A stretch of 64,000 nucleotides of DNA from assembly GCF_003259365.1 (NCBI RefSeq), contig NZ_QLLY01000020.1, positions 78,749 through 142,748 of the forward strand, in the 5' to 3' direction. The position numbers and the translations under genes were made by a program. Source of the DNA: Streptomyces sp. PsTaAH-137 (GTDB lineage Bacteria; Actinomycetota; Actinomycetes; Streptomycetales; Streptomycetaceae). The notes under the pieces are model-generated. The model was not told where the DNA came from. It searched no databases and was given only the letters and a program-made list of their open reading frames with translations. Within the stretch, counting starts at the first letter, position 1. Each line of letters starts with the position of its first letter. This document shows positions 51,769 through 61,400 of this stretch, piece after piece.

Positions 51769-52317
51769 ATGCTGAAGGGCGACAAGATCGGGCTCAGGGC
51801 CCGGCACGAGGACGACATCCCGGTCCTGGAGGCCGGGCTCCACGCCGACGTGGCCACCACGGCGCGGGCCGACACCCACCCGTGGCGCCCGGTCACGCCC
51901 GGCTCACCCGAGAGCCGGTTCAGGGTGGACGACGCGAACCCGCACCACCTCGTGTTCTCCGTGGTGGAGCTGGACGGCGGCGCCCTCGTCGGCGGCGCGA
52001 ACCTGTGGGGCATCGACCTCCACCACCGCTCCGCGCACCTCGGCCTCGGCCTCCTCCCGGCCGCCCGCGGCAAGGGCCACGCCACCGACGTGGTCGCGGC
52101 GCTGTGCCACTACGCGTTCGTCGTCCGCGGCCTGAACCGGCTGCAGATCGAAACCCTGTCGGACAACACGCCGATGCTCCGCGCGGCCGAACGCAACGGC
52201 TTCGTCCGCGAGGGCGTGCTGCGTTCGTCGGCGTGGGTCATGGGCGCCTTTCAGGACGACGTGGTGCTGGGGCTGCTCGCGGGGGAGTGGGAAGAGCGGC
52301 GGGAGGACGGCCGGTAG
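51769..52317 (+). CDS. GNAT family N-acetyltransferase (RimJ/RimL-like)
   Basis: The 182-residue enzyme carries the acetyl-CoA motif A region LGLGLLPAARGKGHATDVVAALCHYAFVVRGLNRLQIETLSDNTPMLRAAERNGFVREGVLR, typical of RimJ/RimL-type N-acetyltransferases. The substrate could be a protein N terminus or a small amine. ATG 51769 lacks a strong ribosome binding site. Its last 80 bp overlap, on the opposite strand, the 3' end of the cytochrome b gene. Confidence 0.88.
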   Translation: MLKGDKIGLRARHEDDIPVLEAGLHADVATTARADTHPWRPVTPGSPESRFRVDDANPHHLVFSVVELDGGALVGGANLWGIDLHHRSAHLGLGLLPAARGKGHATDVVAALCHYAFVVRGLNRLQIETLSDNTPMLRAAERNGFVREGVLRSSAWVMGAFQDDVVLGLLAGEWEERREDGR

Positions 52318-53890
52318 CCTTCGGCACCTGCGCCCCCGCCCCGAACATCCACCGCGACAGCGCCACCCGCACCCGCCGCGCGGCCCGCACCCGGCCGCGT
52401 ACCCCGTGCTCGTCCGTGTCCGCCAGAGGCTCCAGCGCGGTCGGCTGCTCGTGCTGCGTCAGGCGGTGCAACTCGCCGGGTGACAGCGGCTCGTGGAGCT
52501 CCACGTACTCCCCGTGCGGCAGCCGCTTGATCCGGCCCGTCTCCCGGCCGTGCAGCACCTTGTCCCGGTCGCGTCGCTGCAACCCGAGACAGATCCGCCG
52601 GGTCACGACGAACGCGAGGACCGGGCCCGCGAACAGCGCCACCCGCGCGGTCCAGGTGATCGCGTTCACCGAGAGACGGAAGTGCGTGGCCCACAGGTCG
52701 TTGCCGCCGGCCGCCATCGCGACGAGGAAACCGGTCAGCCAGGCCACTCCGAGCGCGGTCCGCACCGGACGGTTGCGCGGCCGGTCGAGCAGATGGTGCT
52801 CGCGCCGGTCGCCCGTGATCCACGCCTCCACGAACGGATACACCCCGATGAGCACCAGCCACAGCGGGAACGCGAGGAACGGGACGAGGACGCCCAGCGC
52901 GAGGGTGTGCCCGCCGAGCACGATCTCCCAGCCCGGCATCACCCGTACGAGCCCTTCGGCGAACCCCAGGTACCAGTCGGGCTGCGCGCCCGTGGACACC
53001 TGGTCGGGGCGGTAAGGGCCGTACACCCAGACCGGGTTGACGGTCGCGACGGCGGCGACGGCCGCCACCACGCCGAAGACCAGGAAGAAGAAGCCGCCCG
53101 CCTTGGCCACGTAGACCGGGAAGAAGGGCTGGCCCACCACATTGCGCTCGGTCTTTCCCGGGCCGGGGAACTGGGTGTGCTTGTGGTAGAAGACCAGGAT
53201 CAGATGGGTGACGACGAGCGCCGCCATGATGCCCGGCAGCAGCAGGACGTGGATCGAGTAGAAGCGGGCCACGATGTCGTGGCCAGGGAACTCACCGCCG
53301 AAGAGGAAGAACGACAGGTACGTCCCGACGATCGGGACGGCCAGGGTCATGCCCTCGATGAGCCGCATCCCGGCGCCGGAGAGCAGATCGTCGGGCAGCG
53401 AGTACCCCAGCAGCCCCTCGAACAGCGCGAGGAACAGCAGCAGCCAGCCGAACAGCCAGTTCAGCTCGCGCGGCTTGCGGAACGACCCCGTGAAGAAGTG
53501 CCGCATCATGTGCACGAACATCGCCGCTACGAAGATCAGCGCGGCCCAGTGGTGGATCTGCCGGATCAGCAGCCCGCCGCGCACGTCGAAGCTGATGTCG
53601 AGCGTCGAGGAGTACGCCTCCGACATCCGTACGCCGCTCAGGGGCAGGTAACTGCCGTGGTACTCCACCTCGTTCATCGACGGATGGAAGAACAGGGTCA
53701 GATAGACGCCGGTCAGAATCAGGATGACGAAGGTGTAGAGGCAGATCTCGCCCAGCAGGAACGACCAGTGGTCGGGGAAGACCTTGCGCAGATACCTGCG
53801 GCCGAGACCGTGGATCCCGAGCCTGCCGTCGGCCCAGTCCGCGACGCGCTCGCCCGCCGTCGCGTCCCTCGTGCCCCTGCGTCCGCTCAT
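52238..53890 (-). CDS. Orphan cytochrome b subunit (QcrB-like)
   Basis: The 550-residue membrane protein has the two heme b His pairs (HHWAALIFVAAMFVHMMRHFF and HVLLLPGIMAALVVTHLILVFYH), a quinol-site PDWY (in QPDWYLGFAEG) and the long C-terminal extension of actinobacterial QcrB. The genes for its usual partners, cytochrome c (QcrC) and Rieske protein (QcrA), are not adjacent, so this is a stand-alone paralogue. ATG 53890 has GGAGG upstream. The Pro/Ala/Arg-rich tail is coded antisense to the GNAT gene over 80 bp. Confidence 0.92.
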   Translation of the reverse strand: MSGRRGTRDATAGERVADWADGRLGIHGLGRRYLRKVFPDHWSFLLGEICLYTFVILILTGVYLTLFFHPSMNEVEYHGSYLPLSGVRMSEAYSSTLDISFDVRGGLLIRQIHHWAALIFVAAMFVHMMRHFFTGSFRKPRELNWLFGWLLLFLALFEGLLGYSLPDDLLSGAGMRLIEGMTLAVPIVGTYLSFFLFGGEFPGHDIVARFYSIHVLLLPGIMAALVVTHLILVFYHKHTQFPGPGKTERNVVGQPFFPVYVAKAGGFFFLVFGVVAAVAAVATVNPVWVYGPYRPDQVSTGAQPDWYLGFAEGLVRVMPGWEIVLGGHTLALGVLVPFLAFPLWLVLIGVYPFVEAWITGDRREHHLLDRPRNRPVRTALGVAWLTGFLVAMAAGGNDLWATHFRLSVNAITWTARVALFAGPVLAFVVTRRICLGLQRRDRDKVLHGRETGRIKRLPHGEYVELHEPLSPGELHRLTQHEQPTALEPLADTDEHGVRGRVRAARRVRVALSRWMFGAGAQVPKATGRPPAALPTPPRAAPAPRRPERRP

Positions 53891-53998
53891 CGTGAACCTC
53901 CCATGGGTGCTCACGAGAACGACGGAACGGCCGCCCCGTTCGTGACATCGGGCCGCTCCCTGTGACGTGTCCCACAGGAAGCCGCCCGACGGCACGAA

Positions 53999-54014
53999 CG
54001 AGGCGGCCGCCTCG
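53999..54014 (-). terminator. Possible terminator after yceI-like gene
   Basis: CGAGGCGGCCGCCTCG is a perfect 16-bp palindrome located 24 bp after the stop of the minus-strand YceI gene. It has almost no loop and no U-tract, so the call is weak. Confidence 0.3.
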
Positions 54015-54037
54015 GCTCAGCGCGTCCTACGGGTGGT

Positions 54038-54655
54038 TCAGGCGCTCTTGATGGCCGAGATGTCGAAGTTCAGCTTGATCTTGTCGGAGACGAGGACGCC
54101 ACCGGTCTCCAGCGCGGCGTTCCAGGTCAGGCCCCACTCCGAGCGCAGGATCTCGGCCTTGCCCTCGAAGCCGACGCGCTCGTTGCCGAACGGGTCCTTC
54201 GCCGAGCCGTTGAACTCCAGGTCGATGGTGAGCGGCTTCGTGGTGCCGAGGAGCGTCAGGTCACCGGTGATGCGGTAGTCGTCGCCGCCCAGCGACTCGG
54301 CGGACGTCGAGCGGAACGTCATCGTCGGGAACTCGTCGATCTTGAAGAAGTCGGCGCTCTTCAGGTGGCCGTCACGGTCGGCGCTGCCGGTGTCGATGCT
54401 GGCCATCTGGACGTCGAAGCTCGCGGTCGACTTGGCCGGGTCCGAGCCGTCGAGGTGCAGCTCGCCGGTGAAGTCGGTGAAGCTGCCCTTCACGTTCGTC
54501 ACCATCGCGTGCCGGGCGACGAAACCGAGCGTGGTGTGCGCGGGGTCGACCGTGTAGTCGCCCGTGACGGCGCTCAGGTCCGGGCCGGCCGGCGCGGCGG
54601 CGGCAGCGGTGGTGGCGGTCGCGGTGGTCTCGTTCTTGCGGCCGAAGATGCCCAT
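54038..54655 (-). CDS. YceI family protein
   Basis: The 205-residue protein has a lipocalin-like YceI domain: VTGDYTVDPAHTTLGFVARHAMVTNVKGSFTDFTGELHLDGSDPAKSTASFDVQMASIDTGSADRDGHLKSADFFKIDEFPTMTFRST. It also has DLTLLGTTKPLTIDLEF and an Ala-rich linker after MGIFGRKNE. YceI proteins bind isoprenoid-like ligands, but this one lacks a signal peptide and should be cytoplasmic. AAGGAG precedes ATG 54655. A pair of inverted 17-mers lies just upstream. Confidence 0.9.
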   Translation of the reverse strand: MGIFGRKNETTATATTAAAAAPAGPDLSAVTGDYTVDPAHTTLGFVARHAMVTNVKGSFTDFTGELHLDGSDPAKSTASFDVQMASIDTGSADRDGHLKSADFFKIDEFPTMTFRSTSAESLGGDDYRITGDLTLLGTTKPLTIDLEFNGSAKDPFGNERVGFEGKAEILRSEWGLTWNAALETGGVLVSDKIKLNFDISAIKSA

Positions 54656-54695
54656 GACGTGCTCCTTGGGGACGGGCGGCACGGGGTGCCGACGT

Positions 54696-54760
54696 GATGT
54701 TGAAGGTTGAACTATCAACTGGGGACGACTGTAGCGCGACGATGTTCAACTTTCAACATC
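54696..54760. promoter_or_regulatory. Inverted pair of a 17-mer upstream of the YceI gene
   Basis: GATGTTGAAGGTTGAAC (54696-54712) and the reverse complement of 54744-54760 (GATGTTGAAAGTTGAAC) agree in 16 of 17 bases, with 31 bp between them. They lie 41-105 bp upstream of the YceI start and about 110 bp from the glycosyltransferase start. This arrangement suggests a dimeric regulator such as MarR or TetR, but none is adjacent. Confidence 0.6.
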
Positions 54761-54871
54761 AAGCGCTGTGTGTCGCTCCGGTGACGCACGGGTGGGTGAC
54801 CGATAGGAAAGTCCCGTTGACTCCATGTAGACATAAACGCCTCTATTGTGCGAGAAGGGCTGGTTTGTCGC

Positions 54872-56077
54872 GTGCTGCGGACGGGCGAGGTAACGGAACT
54901 CCGGGGCGGCCTTGAGGGCAGGCCCGTCGCCGCCGGGCGGTGGAGCGGCGGGAAGCCGCCGGGTGTGCTGCGCGCCCTCGCCGTCTTCGCGGCGGTCCGC
55001 GCCACCGGCGTCCTGCTGATCGTCCTCACCGACCTGTACGGCGGGCACCCGGTCACCCGGACGCTCGCCCACGCCTGGGACGCCGTCTGGTACCTGCACA
55101 TCGCCGAGCACGGCTACGGCACCCGCGAGTACCTGTCCTCGTTCGGGACCGTGCAGACCGACTACGCGTTCTTCCCGCTCTTCCCCCTGCTGACCCGGGC
55201 GGCCGACGCCGTCCTGCCGGGCGGAGCGGGACCGGCCGCGCTGCTCGTCGCCTGGGGCGCCGCCGTGGCCGCGGCCTGGGGTGTCTACGCCGTCGGCCAC
55301 CGCCTGTACGGCACGGTGACGGCCACCTTCCTCGTCGTCCTGTGGGCGCTGCTGCCCCAGGCGGTCGTCCTCACCCTCGCCTACAGCGAGTCGCTGTTCG
55401 CCGCGCTCGCCGCCTGGGCGTTGTACGCGCTGCTCGCCCGGAACTGGCTCCTCGCCGGCGCCCTGGCCGCCCTCGCCGGCCTGACCCGGCCCACCGGGCT
55501 CGCCGTCGCCGCCGCCGTCGTGGTCACCGCCGGGTGGGAACTCGTCCGGCGTCGCGGGCGTGGCCGAGGTCCCTGGCTCGCGGTGCTGCTCGCCCCCGCG
55601 GGATGGCTCGGCTACGTGCTGTGGGTCGGGGCGCGCACCGGGGACCTGCTGCACGGTTACTTCACCGTGCAGGACGCCTGGAAGTCGGGGCTCGACTTCG
55701 GCGTGAGTTCGCTGCGCTTCCTGCGGGTGCTGTTCCTGTACGGCGGCAAGGTCGTCTATCCGGTGTCCGTGCTGCTCGTCGCCGCTGCCGTGGTCCTCTT
55801 CTGCCTGCTCTGTCTGGAGCGTTCGCCGCGAACGGCTCTGCCGCTGCTGGTGTTCAGCGGGGCCCTGGTCCTGATGGTGCTGCTCCTGGGCGGCCCCTTC
55901 GCCTCCAAGCCCCGCTTCGTACTCCCCGCCTTTCCGCTGCTCATCCCGGTGGCCCGCACCATGGCACGGGGCTGGACGCGGCGCCGGTCCCGGGTCCTGG
56001 TGGTGACGGGGGCACTGGCCTGCGGGGCGCTGCCGTACGGGGTGTGGGTGGCGGCGCTGGTGAAAACCCCGCTGTGA
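54872..56077 (+). CDS. Membrane glycosyltransferase (PIG-V-type mannosyltransferase)
   Basis: The roughly 401-residue polytopic protein has about nine to ten hydrophobic helices. The first loop contains HAWDAVWYLHIAEHGYG, with the D/W-YL-HIA pattern of GT-C enzymes, followed by TDYAFFPLFPLLTR. LAYSESLFAALAAWALYALLARNWLLAGALAALAGLTRPTGL is typical of the PIG-V/GPI mannosyltransferase-like family, which transfers mannose from a lipid-linked donor. The start is uncertain: GTG 54848 is in frame but lies in weak coding context next to a possible -10. GTG 54872 is preferred. Confidence 0.78.
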   Translation: MLRTGEVTELRGGLEGRPVAAGRWSGGKPPGVLRALAVFAAVRATGVLLIVLTDLYGGHPVTRTLAHAWDAVWYLHIAEHGYGTREYLSSFGTVQTDYAFFPLFPLLTRAADAVLPGGAGPAALLVAWGAAVAAAWGVYAVGHRLYGTVTATFLVVLWALLPQAVVLTLAYSESLFAALAAWALYALLARNWLLAGALAALAGLTRPTGLAVAAAVVVTAGWELVRRRGRGRGPWLAVLLAPAGWLGYVLWVGARTGDLLHGYFTVQDAWKSGLDFGVSSLRFLRVLFLYGGKVVYPVSVLLVAAAVVLFCLLCLERSPRTALPLLVFSGALVLMVLLLGGPFASKPRFVLPAFPLLIPVARTMARGWTRRRSRVLVVTGALACGALPYGVWVAALVKTPL

Positions 56078-56097
56078 CCTCCGGCCGGACCGGGCTT

Positions 56098-56365
56098 TCG
56101 CGCAGTTCCCCGCGCCCCTTGTCGGGTCGTCTTCCGTGCGCGCCACCGTCGTGGCTGATCGCGCAGTTCCCCGCGCCCCTGAGATGCGCACTTCGTGCGG
56201 CATCTCATCAAGAGAGGCGCGCGACTGGTTGCCTCGTGGGGAGGCGCGCGCAGCGCAGCCTCAGGGGCGCGGGGAACTGCGCGAGAAGCGGCCACCGGCC
56301 CGCAGGTGGCGACGAGAGCCCGTGGGGCAGACGGGGAACTTTCAGGGGCGCGGGGAACTGCGCGA
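56098..56365. repeat. Dispersed repeat family A, cluster 3 (four copies, nested)
   Basis: Two direct copies of the 22-bp core (56098-56119, 56159-56180) and two inverted copies (56263-56284, 56344-56365) fill the space between two convergent genes. The module after 56181 is nearly identical to that at 19553 for about 30 bp. No transposase is present. A long hairpin could form between direct and inverted copies and may act as a transcription barrier. Confidence 0.9.
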
Positions 56366-56398
56366 CCGGCCACGACGAGAGCCGCACCCGACCACGGA

Positions 56399-56821
56399 TC
56401 AGCGGGCCGCGAGGCGTTCCATCAGGGCCGCGCCCCGCGACAGCAACTCCCGCTCGTCCGGGCTGAGCTCGGCCTCGATCGCCTGCGCGAGCCACCCGGC
56501 CCGACGCCCCCGCTCGGCGTCCAGCGCGGAGCGCCCCGCCTCGGTCAGCTCCACCAGAGACTTGCGCCCGTCGGTGGGATGCGCGCGCCGCGTGACGAGC
56601 CCCTGCTCGGTCAGCAGCCCCACAGCGCGGGCCATCGACTGCGGCCGCACCCGCTGATCGGCCGCGAGATCGCTGGTGGTCATGGCGCCGTCGCGGTCCA
56701 GCACGCCGAGCACGGCGACCTGGCCGTGCGGAATCAGGTCCTCGTGCTTCACACGCCGGGTGAGCCGGCCCATCGCGGTACGCAGATCGGCGGCGACGGC
56801 GGCGGATTCCGGGGCAGGCAT
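56399..56821 (-). CDS. MarR family transcriptional regulator
   Basis: The 140-residue protein has the MarR winged helix: LIPHGQVAVLGVLDRDGAMTTSDLAADQRVRPQSMARAVGLLTEQGLVTRRAHPTDGRKSLVELTEAGRSALDAER. It is divergent from the enolase gene across 178 bp containing repeated AACTGAACAGC motifs, so it probably controls that gene and itself. ATG 56821 is the natural start. Confidence 0.88.
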   Translation of the reverse strand: MPAPESAAVAADLRTAMGRLTRRVKHEDLIPHGQVAVLGVLDRDGAMTTSDLAADQRVRPQSMARAVGLLTEQGLVTRRAHPTDGRKSLVELTEAGRSALDAERGRRAGWLAQAIEAELSPDERELLSRGAALMERLAAR

Positions 56822-56890
56822 GGCCGTACCTTACCCGGCGATATCCAGCGAAACTGAGCAGCTCAACTGTACAGCTCACCTGTGCAGTAC

Positions 56891-56914
56891 AACTGAACAG
56901 CGGAACTGAACAGC
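56891..56914. promoter_or_regulatory. Direct repeats between MarR and enolase genes
   Basis: AACTGAACAGC occurs at 56891-56901 and 56904-56914, 13 bp apart. Related elements (CTCAACTGTACAG, AAGCTGTATAGTTT) lie on both sides. This repeated, A/T-richer block is a candidate operator and promoter for the divergent pair. Confidence 0.5.
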
Positions 56915-56999
56915 AAAGCTGTATAGTTTCGCCCTGTCGCGGCACGCGCCACCGTCGTCGCAGCAGGGCCGCGGCACGCAGCAACGGGAAGGACCTCCC

Positions 57000-58262
57000 A
57001 TGCCCGAGATCGTCTCCGTCACCGCCCTCGCCGTCCTCGACAGCCGCGGCAACCCCACCGTCGAGGCCGACGTCACCCTGGCCGACGGCTCGCAGGGCCG
57101 CGCGACCGTTCCGTCCGGCGCCTCCACCGGCGCCCGCGAAGCCGTCGAACTGCGCGACGACGACCCCCACCGCTGGCACGGCAAGGGCGTCGACCGTGCT
57201 GTGTCCCACGTGGAGGGAGAGATCGCCCGGGCCGTCGTCGGCCGCGACGCCGACGACCAGGCGGGCCTGGACGCGGCTCTGATCGCCCTCGACGGCACCC
57301 CCGCCAAGTCCCGGCTCGGCGCCAACGCCCTGCTGGGCGTCTCCCTCGCCGCCGCCAAGGCCGCCGCGGCCGCGCACGGGCTGCCGCTCTACCGCCACCT
57401 CGGCGGCGACGGCGCCCACCTGCTCCCGATGCCGATGATGAACATCGTCAACGGCGGCGCCCACGCCGACAATCCGCTGGACTTCCAGGAGTTCATGATC
57501 GCGCCGATCGGCGCCCCGACCTTCGCCGAGGCCGTCCGCATGGGCTCCGAGGTCTTCCACACCCTGCGCCGCGACCTGCTCGCCGCCGGCCACTCCACGG
57601 GCGTCGGCGACGAGGGCGGCTTCGCGCCCGCGCTGCGCACCGCCGAGGAGGCGCTCGACTTCGTCATGGCGGCGATCGAGCGCACCGGGTACCGGCCCGG
57701 CACGGACCTCGGCCTGATCATGGACCCGGCGTCGTCGGAGTTCCACCGCGACGGCGTCTACGCCTACCGGGGCGAGGGCGTCGACCGCACCACGGCCCAG
57801 CAGATCGACTACCTGGAGAAGCTGATCGACGCCTACCCGATCCTGTCCGTCGAGGACCCGATGGCGGAGGGCGACCTCGACGGCTGGCGCGAGCTGACGG
57901 CCCGGGTGGGCGACCGCTGCCAGCTCACCGGCGACGACGTGTTCTGCACCAACCCGGAGCTGCTGCGGGAGGGCATCCGCACGGGGGTCGGCAACGCGGT
58001 GCTGGTCAAGGTCAACCAGATCGGTACGTTGACGGAGGCGCTGGAGACGGTGGACATCGCCCACCGGGCGGGCTGGAAGGCCGTGATGTCGCACCGCTCC
58101 GGCGAGACCGAGGACACGACCATCGCCGATCTGGCCGTGGCGACCGGCTGCGGCCAGATCAAGACGGGCTCCCTGTCCCGCTCCGACCGCACGGCCAAGT
58201 ACAACCGCCTGATCCGCATCGAACGGGAACTGTCCGACGCCGCCAGGTACCAAGCCCCGTAA
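57000..58262 (+). CDS. eno: Enolase paralogue under MarR control
   Basis: The 420-residue enzyme interconverts 2-phosphoglycerate and phosphoenolpyruvate. It has VLDSRGNPTVEADV, GASTGAREAVELRD, the metal and catalytic motifs DEGGFAP, VEDPMAEGD and LTGDDVFCTN, the catalytic Lys in VLVKVNQIGT and the substrate loop SHRSGETEDTTIADLAV. It looks fully functional. Its setting is unusual for a housekeeping enolase: it is divergent from a MarR regulator and next to a secreted GH101 gene. It is therefore probably a second, conditionally expressed enolase. GGGAAGGA lies at 56985-56992. A family A repeat begins right at the stop. Confidence 0.93.
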   Translation: MPEIVSVTALAVLDSRGNPTVEADVTLADGSQGRATVPSGASTGAREAVELRDDDPHRWHGKGVDRAVSHVEGEIARAVVGRDADDQAGLDAALIALDGTPAKSRLGANALLGVSLAAAKAAAAAHGLPLYRHLGGDGAHLLPMPMMNIVNGGAHADNPLDFQEFMIAPIGAPTFAEAVRMGSEVFHTLRRDLLAAGHSTGVGDEGGFAPALRTAEEALDFVMAAIERTGYRPGTDLGLIMDPASSEFHRDGVYAYRGEGVDRTTAQQIDYLEKLIDAYPILSVEDPMAEGDLDGWRELTARVGDRCQLTGDDVFCTNPELLREGIRTGVGNAVLVKVNQIGTLTEALETVDIAHRAGWKAVMSHRSGETEDTTIADLAVATGCGQIKTGSLSRSDRTAKYNRLIRIERELSDAARYQAP

Positions 58263-58283
58263 GGGGCGCGGGGAACTGCGCGA
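58262..58283 (-). repeat. Dispersed repeat family A, single inverted copy
   Basis: A single inverted copy of the 22-bp core begins at the last base of the enolase stop codon. No partner copy is visible before the GH101 gene, but the same core occurs at 19.5, 42.7 and 56.2 kb. Confidence 0.88.
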
Positions 58284-58412
58284 GAAGCCCCACCGGGCCG
58301 CGGGTGTGCCTCTGCCGGGCTTGGACTAAAGGCAACGGACAGTTGGACTCTCAACTCCATTAGCGAGGCCACCCGTTGACCCGGAGGGCACCCCGCGGAT
58401 ACCCAGAACGGC

Positions 58413-61400
58413 ATGCCCCCAAGATCCCGAGCCCCCTACGCCCTGGCCCTCGCGGCCGTACTCGGAGCCACCCTCACCCCGGCGGCGAGCGCCACCGCGA
58501 CGGAGCCGGACGGCACGGTCCTCACCAGCGCCCGGCTCAAGGTGACCGTCGCCGACGACTTCCCCCGCGTCCTGTCCTACGAGAACCGGACCGACGGCGC
58601 CCGCCTCCTCGGCAGCACCCGGCCCGTCACCGAGGTCACCCTCAACGGCAAGCCGTACGCCGCCCGGGTCAAGGCCGCGCCGAAGATCACCGGGTCCACG
58701 GCCGCGTACACGCTCACCTTCCCGGACCTGCCCGGCGTGGAGATCGACGCCACCCTCGGGGTCTCCGGCCGGACCACGACCTTCCGGATCACGGCGGTCC
58801 GCGACACGGACGCCTTCCGTGTCGGGACCATCGACATCCCGGGGCAGGACCTCGTCTCGGTCGGCAGCGCGGACGGCGGCGCCGAGACGGCCTTCACCAA
58901 GCTGGACCCGGACTCCACCCGCACCGCCGACGTCTTCGGCAAGGTCACCGACGGCACCCCGGCCGAGACGTCGGCGACCGGCGCCTCCTACGCGATCGTC
59001 AACACCGGCCGACTGGCCGCGGCCGTCGAGTCCAACTCCACGTACGACAAGCCGAGCGGCGCGACCGGTGGCGACGACGCCCGGTTCTGGCACCAGGCCC
59101 GCAAGGAGGCCGACGGCTCCATCCGGGTCGGCGTCTGGTCGGGGCAGTGGACCTACCGCGGCGCCGGTTCCCCGACCCACGCCACCGGCGACGACCTGCC
59201 CTGGGCCAAGGTCGTCGTCACCCCCGACGCCAACGCCGACGGCGCCGTCGACTGGCAGGACGGCGCCGTCGCCTTCCGCTCCATCGGCATCGAGGCCCAG
59301 GGCAGTGAGGACACCGCGGACCGGGTCGTCACCCACATCCCGTTCAACTTCGCGAGCCAGGCCCAGCACCCCTTCCTGCGCACTCTCGACGACGTCAAGC
59401 GGATCTCGCTCGCCACCGACGACCTGGGCCAGTTCGCGCTGCTCAAGGGGTACGCGTCCGAGGGCCACGACTCCGCCCACCCCGACTACGGCGGCAACAC
59501 CAACCAGCGCGCGGGCGGCCTGAAGGACCTCAACACGCTGCTCAAGGCGGGCAAGAAGTACGGCGCCGAGTTCGGCGTCCACGTCAACGCGACCGAGGCG
59601 TACCCGGTCGCCAAGCACTTCAAGGACGACCTGATCGACCCGAAGTCACCGGGCTGGAACTGGCTCGACCAGAGCTACTACATCGACCAGCGCCGCGACA
59701 TCGAGAGCGGCGACCTCGCCGCCCGCTTCAAGCAGTTGCGCGACGAGACCGACAAGAACCTCACCACGGTCTACGTCGACGTGTACTACACCCACGGCTG
59801 GATCGCCGAGCAGACCGCGAAGGCGATCAACGGACAGGGCTGGAACCTGGCCACCGAGTGGGCCGACAAGTTCGAGCGGCAGTCCCTGTGGTCGCACTGG
59901 GCCAACGACCTCGACTACGGCGGCGCCACCAACAAGGGCCTCAACTCGAAGATCATCCGGTTCATCCGCAACAGCGAGAAGGACGTCTGGAACAACGACC
60001 CGGTCCTCGGCCAGAGCGCCCTCGTCGACTTCGAGGGCTGGACCGGCGAGAACGACTGGAACGACTTCTACGCCAACGTCTGGCAGCGCGACCTGCCCGC
60101 CAAGTACCTCCAGCACCAGCAGATCACCCGCTGGGACGGCGACGACATCACCTTCACCGGCGGCCTGCGCGGCACCGTCGAGGACGGCCGGCGCACCTTC
60201 TACGACCACGGCCGCAAGGTCCTGGACGGCGACCGCTATCTGCTCCCATGGTCCGCGAAGGACGGCGAGAACAAGCTCTACCACTACAACAAGCAGGGCG
60301 GCAGCAGCAGTTGGGCCGTCGCTCCGGGCTCATACACCGTCTACAAGCTCACCGACAACGGCCGGGTGAGGACCGGCACCCTCCGCACCGGCGCCGACGG
60401 GAAGCTCACCCTCAAGGCCGAGGCCGGTCAGCCCTACGTCCTCTACCGTGCCGGTGACACACCGCGCGCCGCCGACCCCGCCTGGGGCGAGGGCACGTCC
60501 CTGAAGGACCCCGGCTTCAACGACGTTCGCCTCGGCGGCTGGGACAAGACCGGCTCCGTCGCGCGTGACACCGACGGCAACGGCCGCAACAGCGCGGCCC
60601 TCACCGGCAAGGGCGCCGCCTCGGTCGCCCAGCGCGTCACGGGCCTCGCCCCCGGCAAGCGCTACACCGCCTCCGCCTGGGTCGAGGTCGAGCCCGGCGC
60701 CTCCCGGCACACGACCCTGAGCGCGGGCGGCACCTCCGCCGCGATCGACCGGTCCACCCTCCCCGACACGATGGCCGCCAGCGACTGGCACGGCACCAAC
60801 ATGCAGCGGATGAAGGTCAACTTCACGGCGGACCCCAAGGGTTCGGCCACCCTGCGCCTCGCGACGGCCGCCGACGACGGCGCCGCGAAGGTCCGCGGCG
60901 ACGACGTACGCCTCGTGCGCAACGCCCCGGCCACCGCACCCGGCACCGTCGTGCACGAGGACTTCGAGGACGTCGACCAGGGCTGGGGCCCGTTCGACAA
61001 GGGCGACGCGGGCGGCGTCACCGACCCGCGCACCCACATCGCGCAGAAGAACGCCCCGTACACCCAGGCCGGCTGGAACGGGAAGCTCGTCGACGACGTC
61101 ATCGGCGGCGGCGAGTCCCTGAAGTCGCACGAGGAGAACGACGGGGTCGTCTACCGCACCTCGCCCGCGACCGTGCCCATGAAGGACGGGCACGCCTACA
61201 AGGTCGACTTCGCCTACCAGTCCAGCCACGCCGGCGCCTACCGGTGGATCAGCGGCTACGACCGGGGCGAGGACGCCGTCGAGACCGTCGCCACGCCGAT
61301 CGGACAGCAGCGGACCACCGGCCGCTTCACCACCACGGTCACCGCGGGCTGCGGCGACACCTGGACCGGCCTGCGCAAGCTGCCCGGAGCGCCGGACGGC

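Noticed and set aside
54746..56203. 485-codon minus-strand ORF beginning MPHEVRISGARGTAR
   Set aside because: Its start is the translation of a family A repeat and the rest is antisense to the glycosyltransferase. The same peptide appears in other repeat clusters, so it is a repeat artefact.
56098..56365. Possible CRISPR array from repeated 22-mers
   Set aside because: Copies are in both orientations, spacing is irregular, the same module lies between copies, and no cas gene is present.
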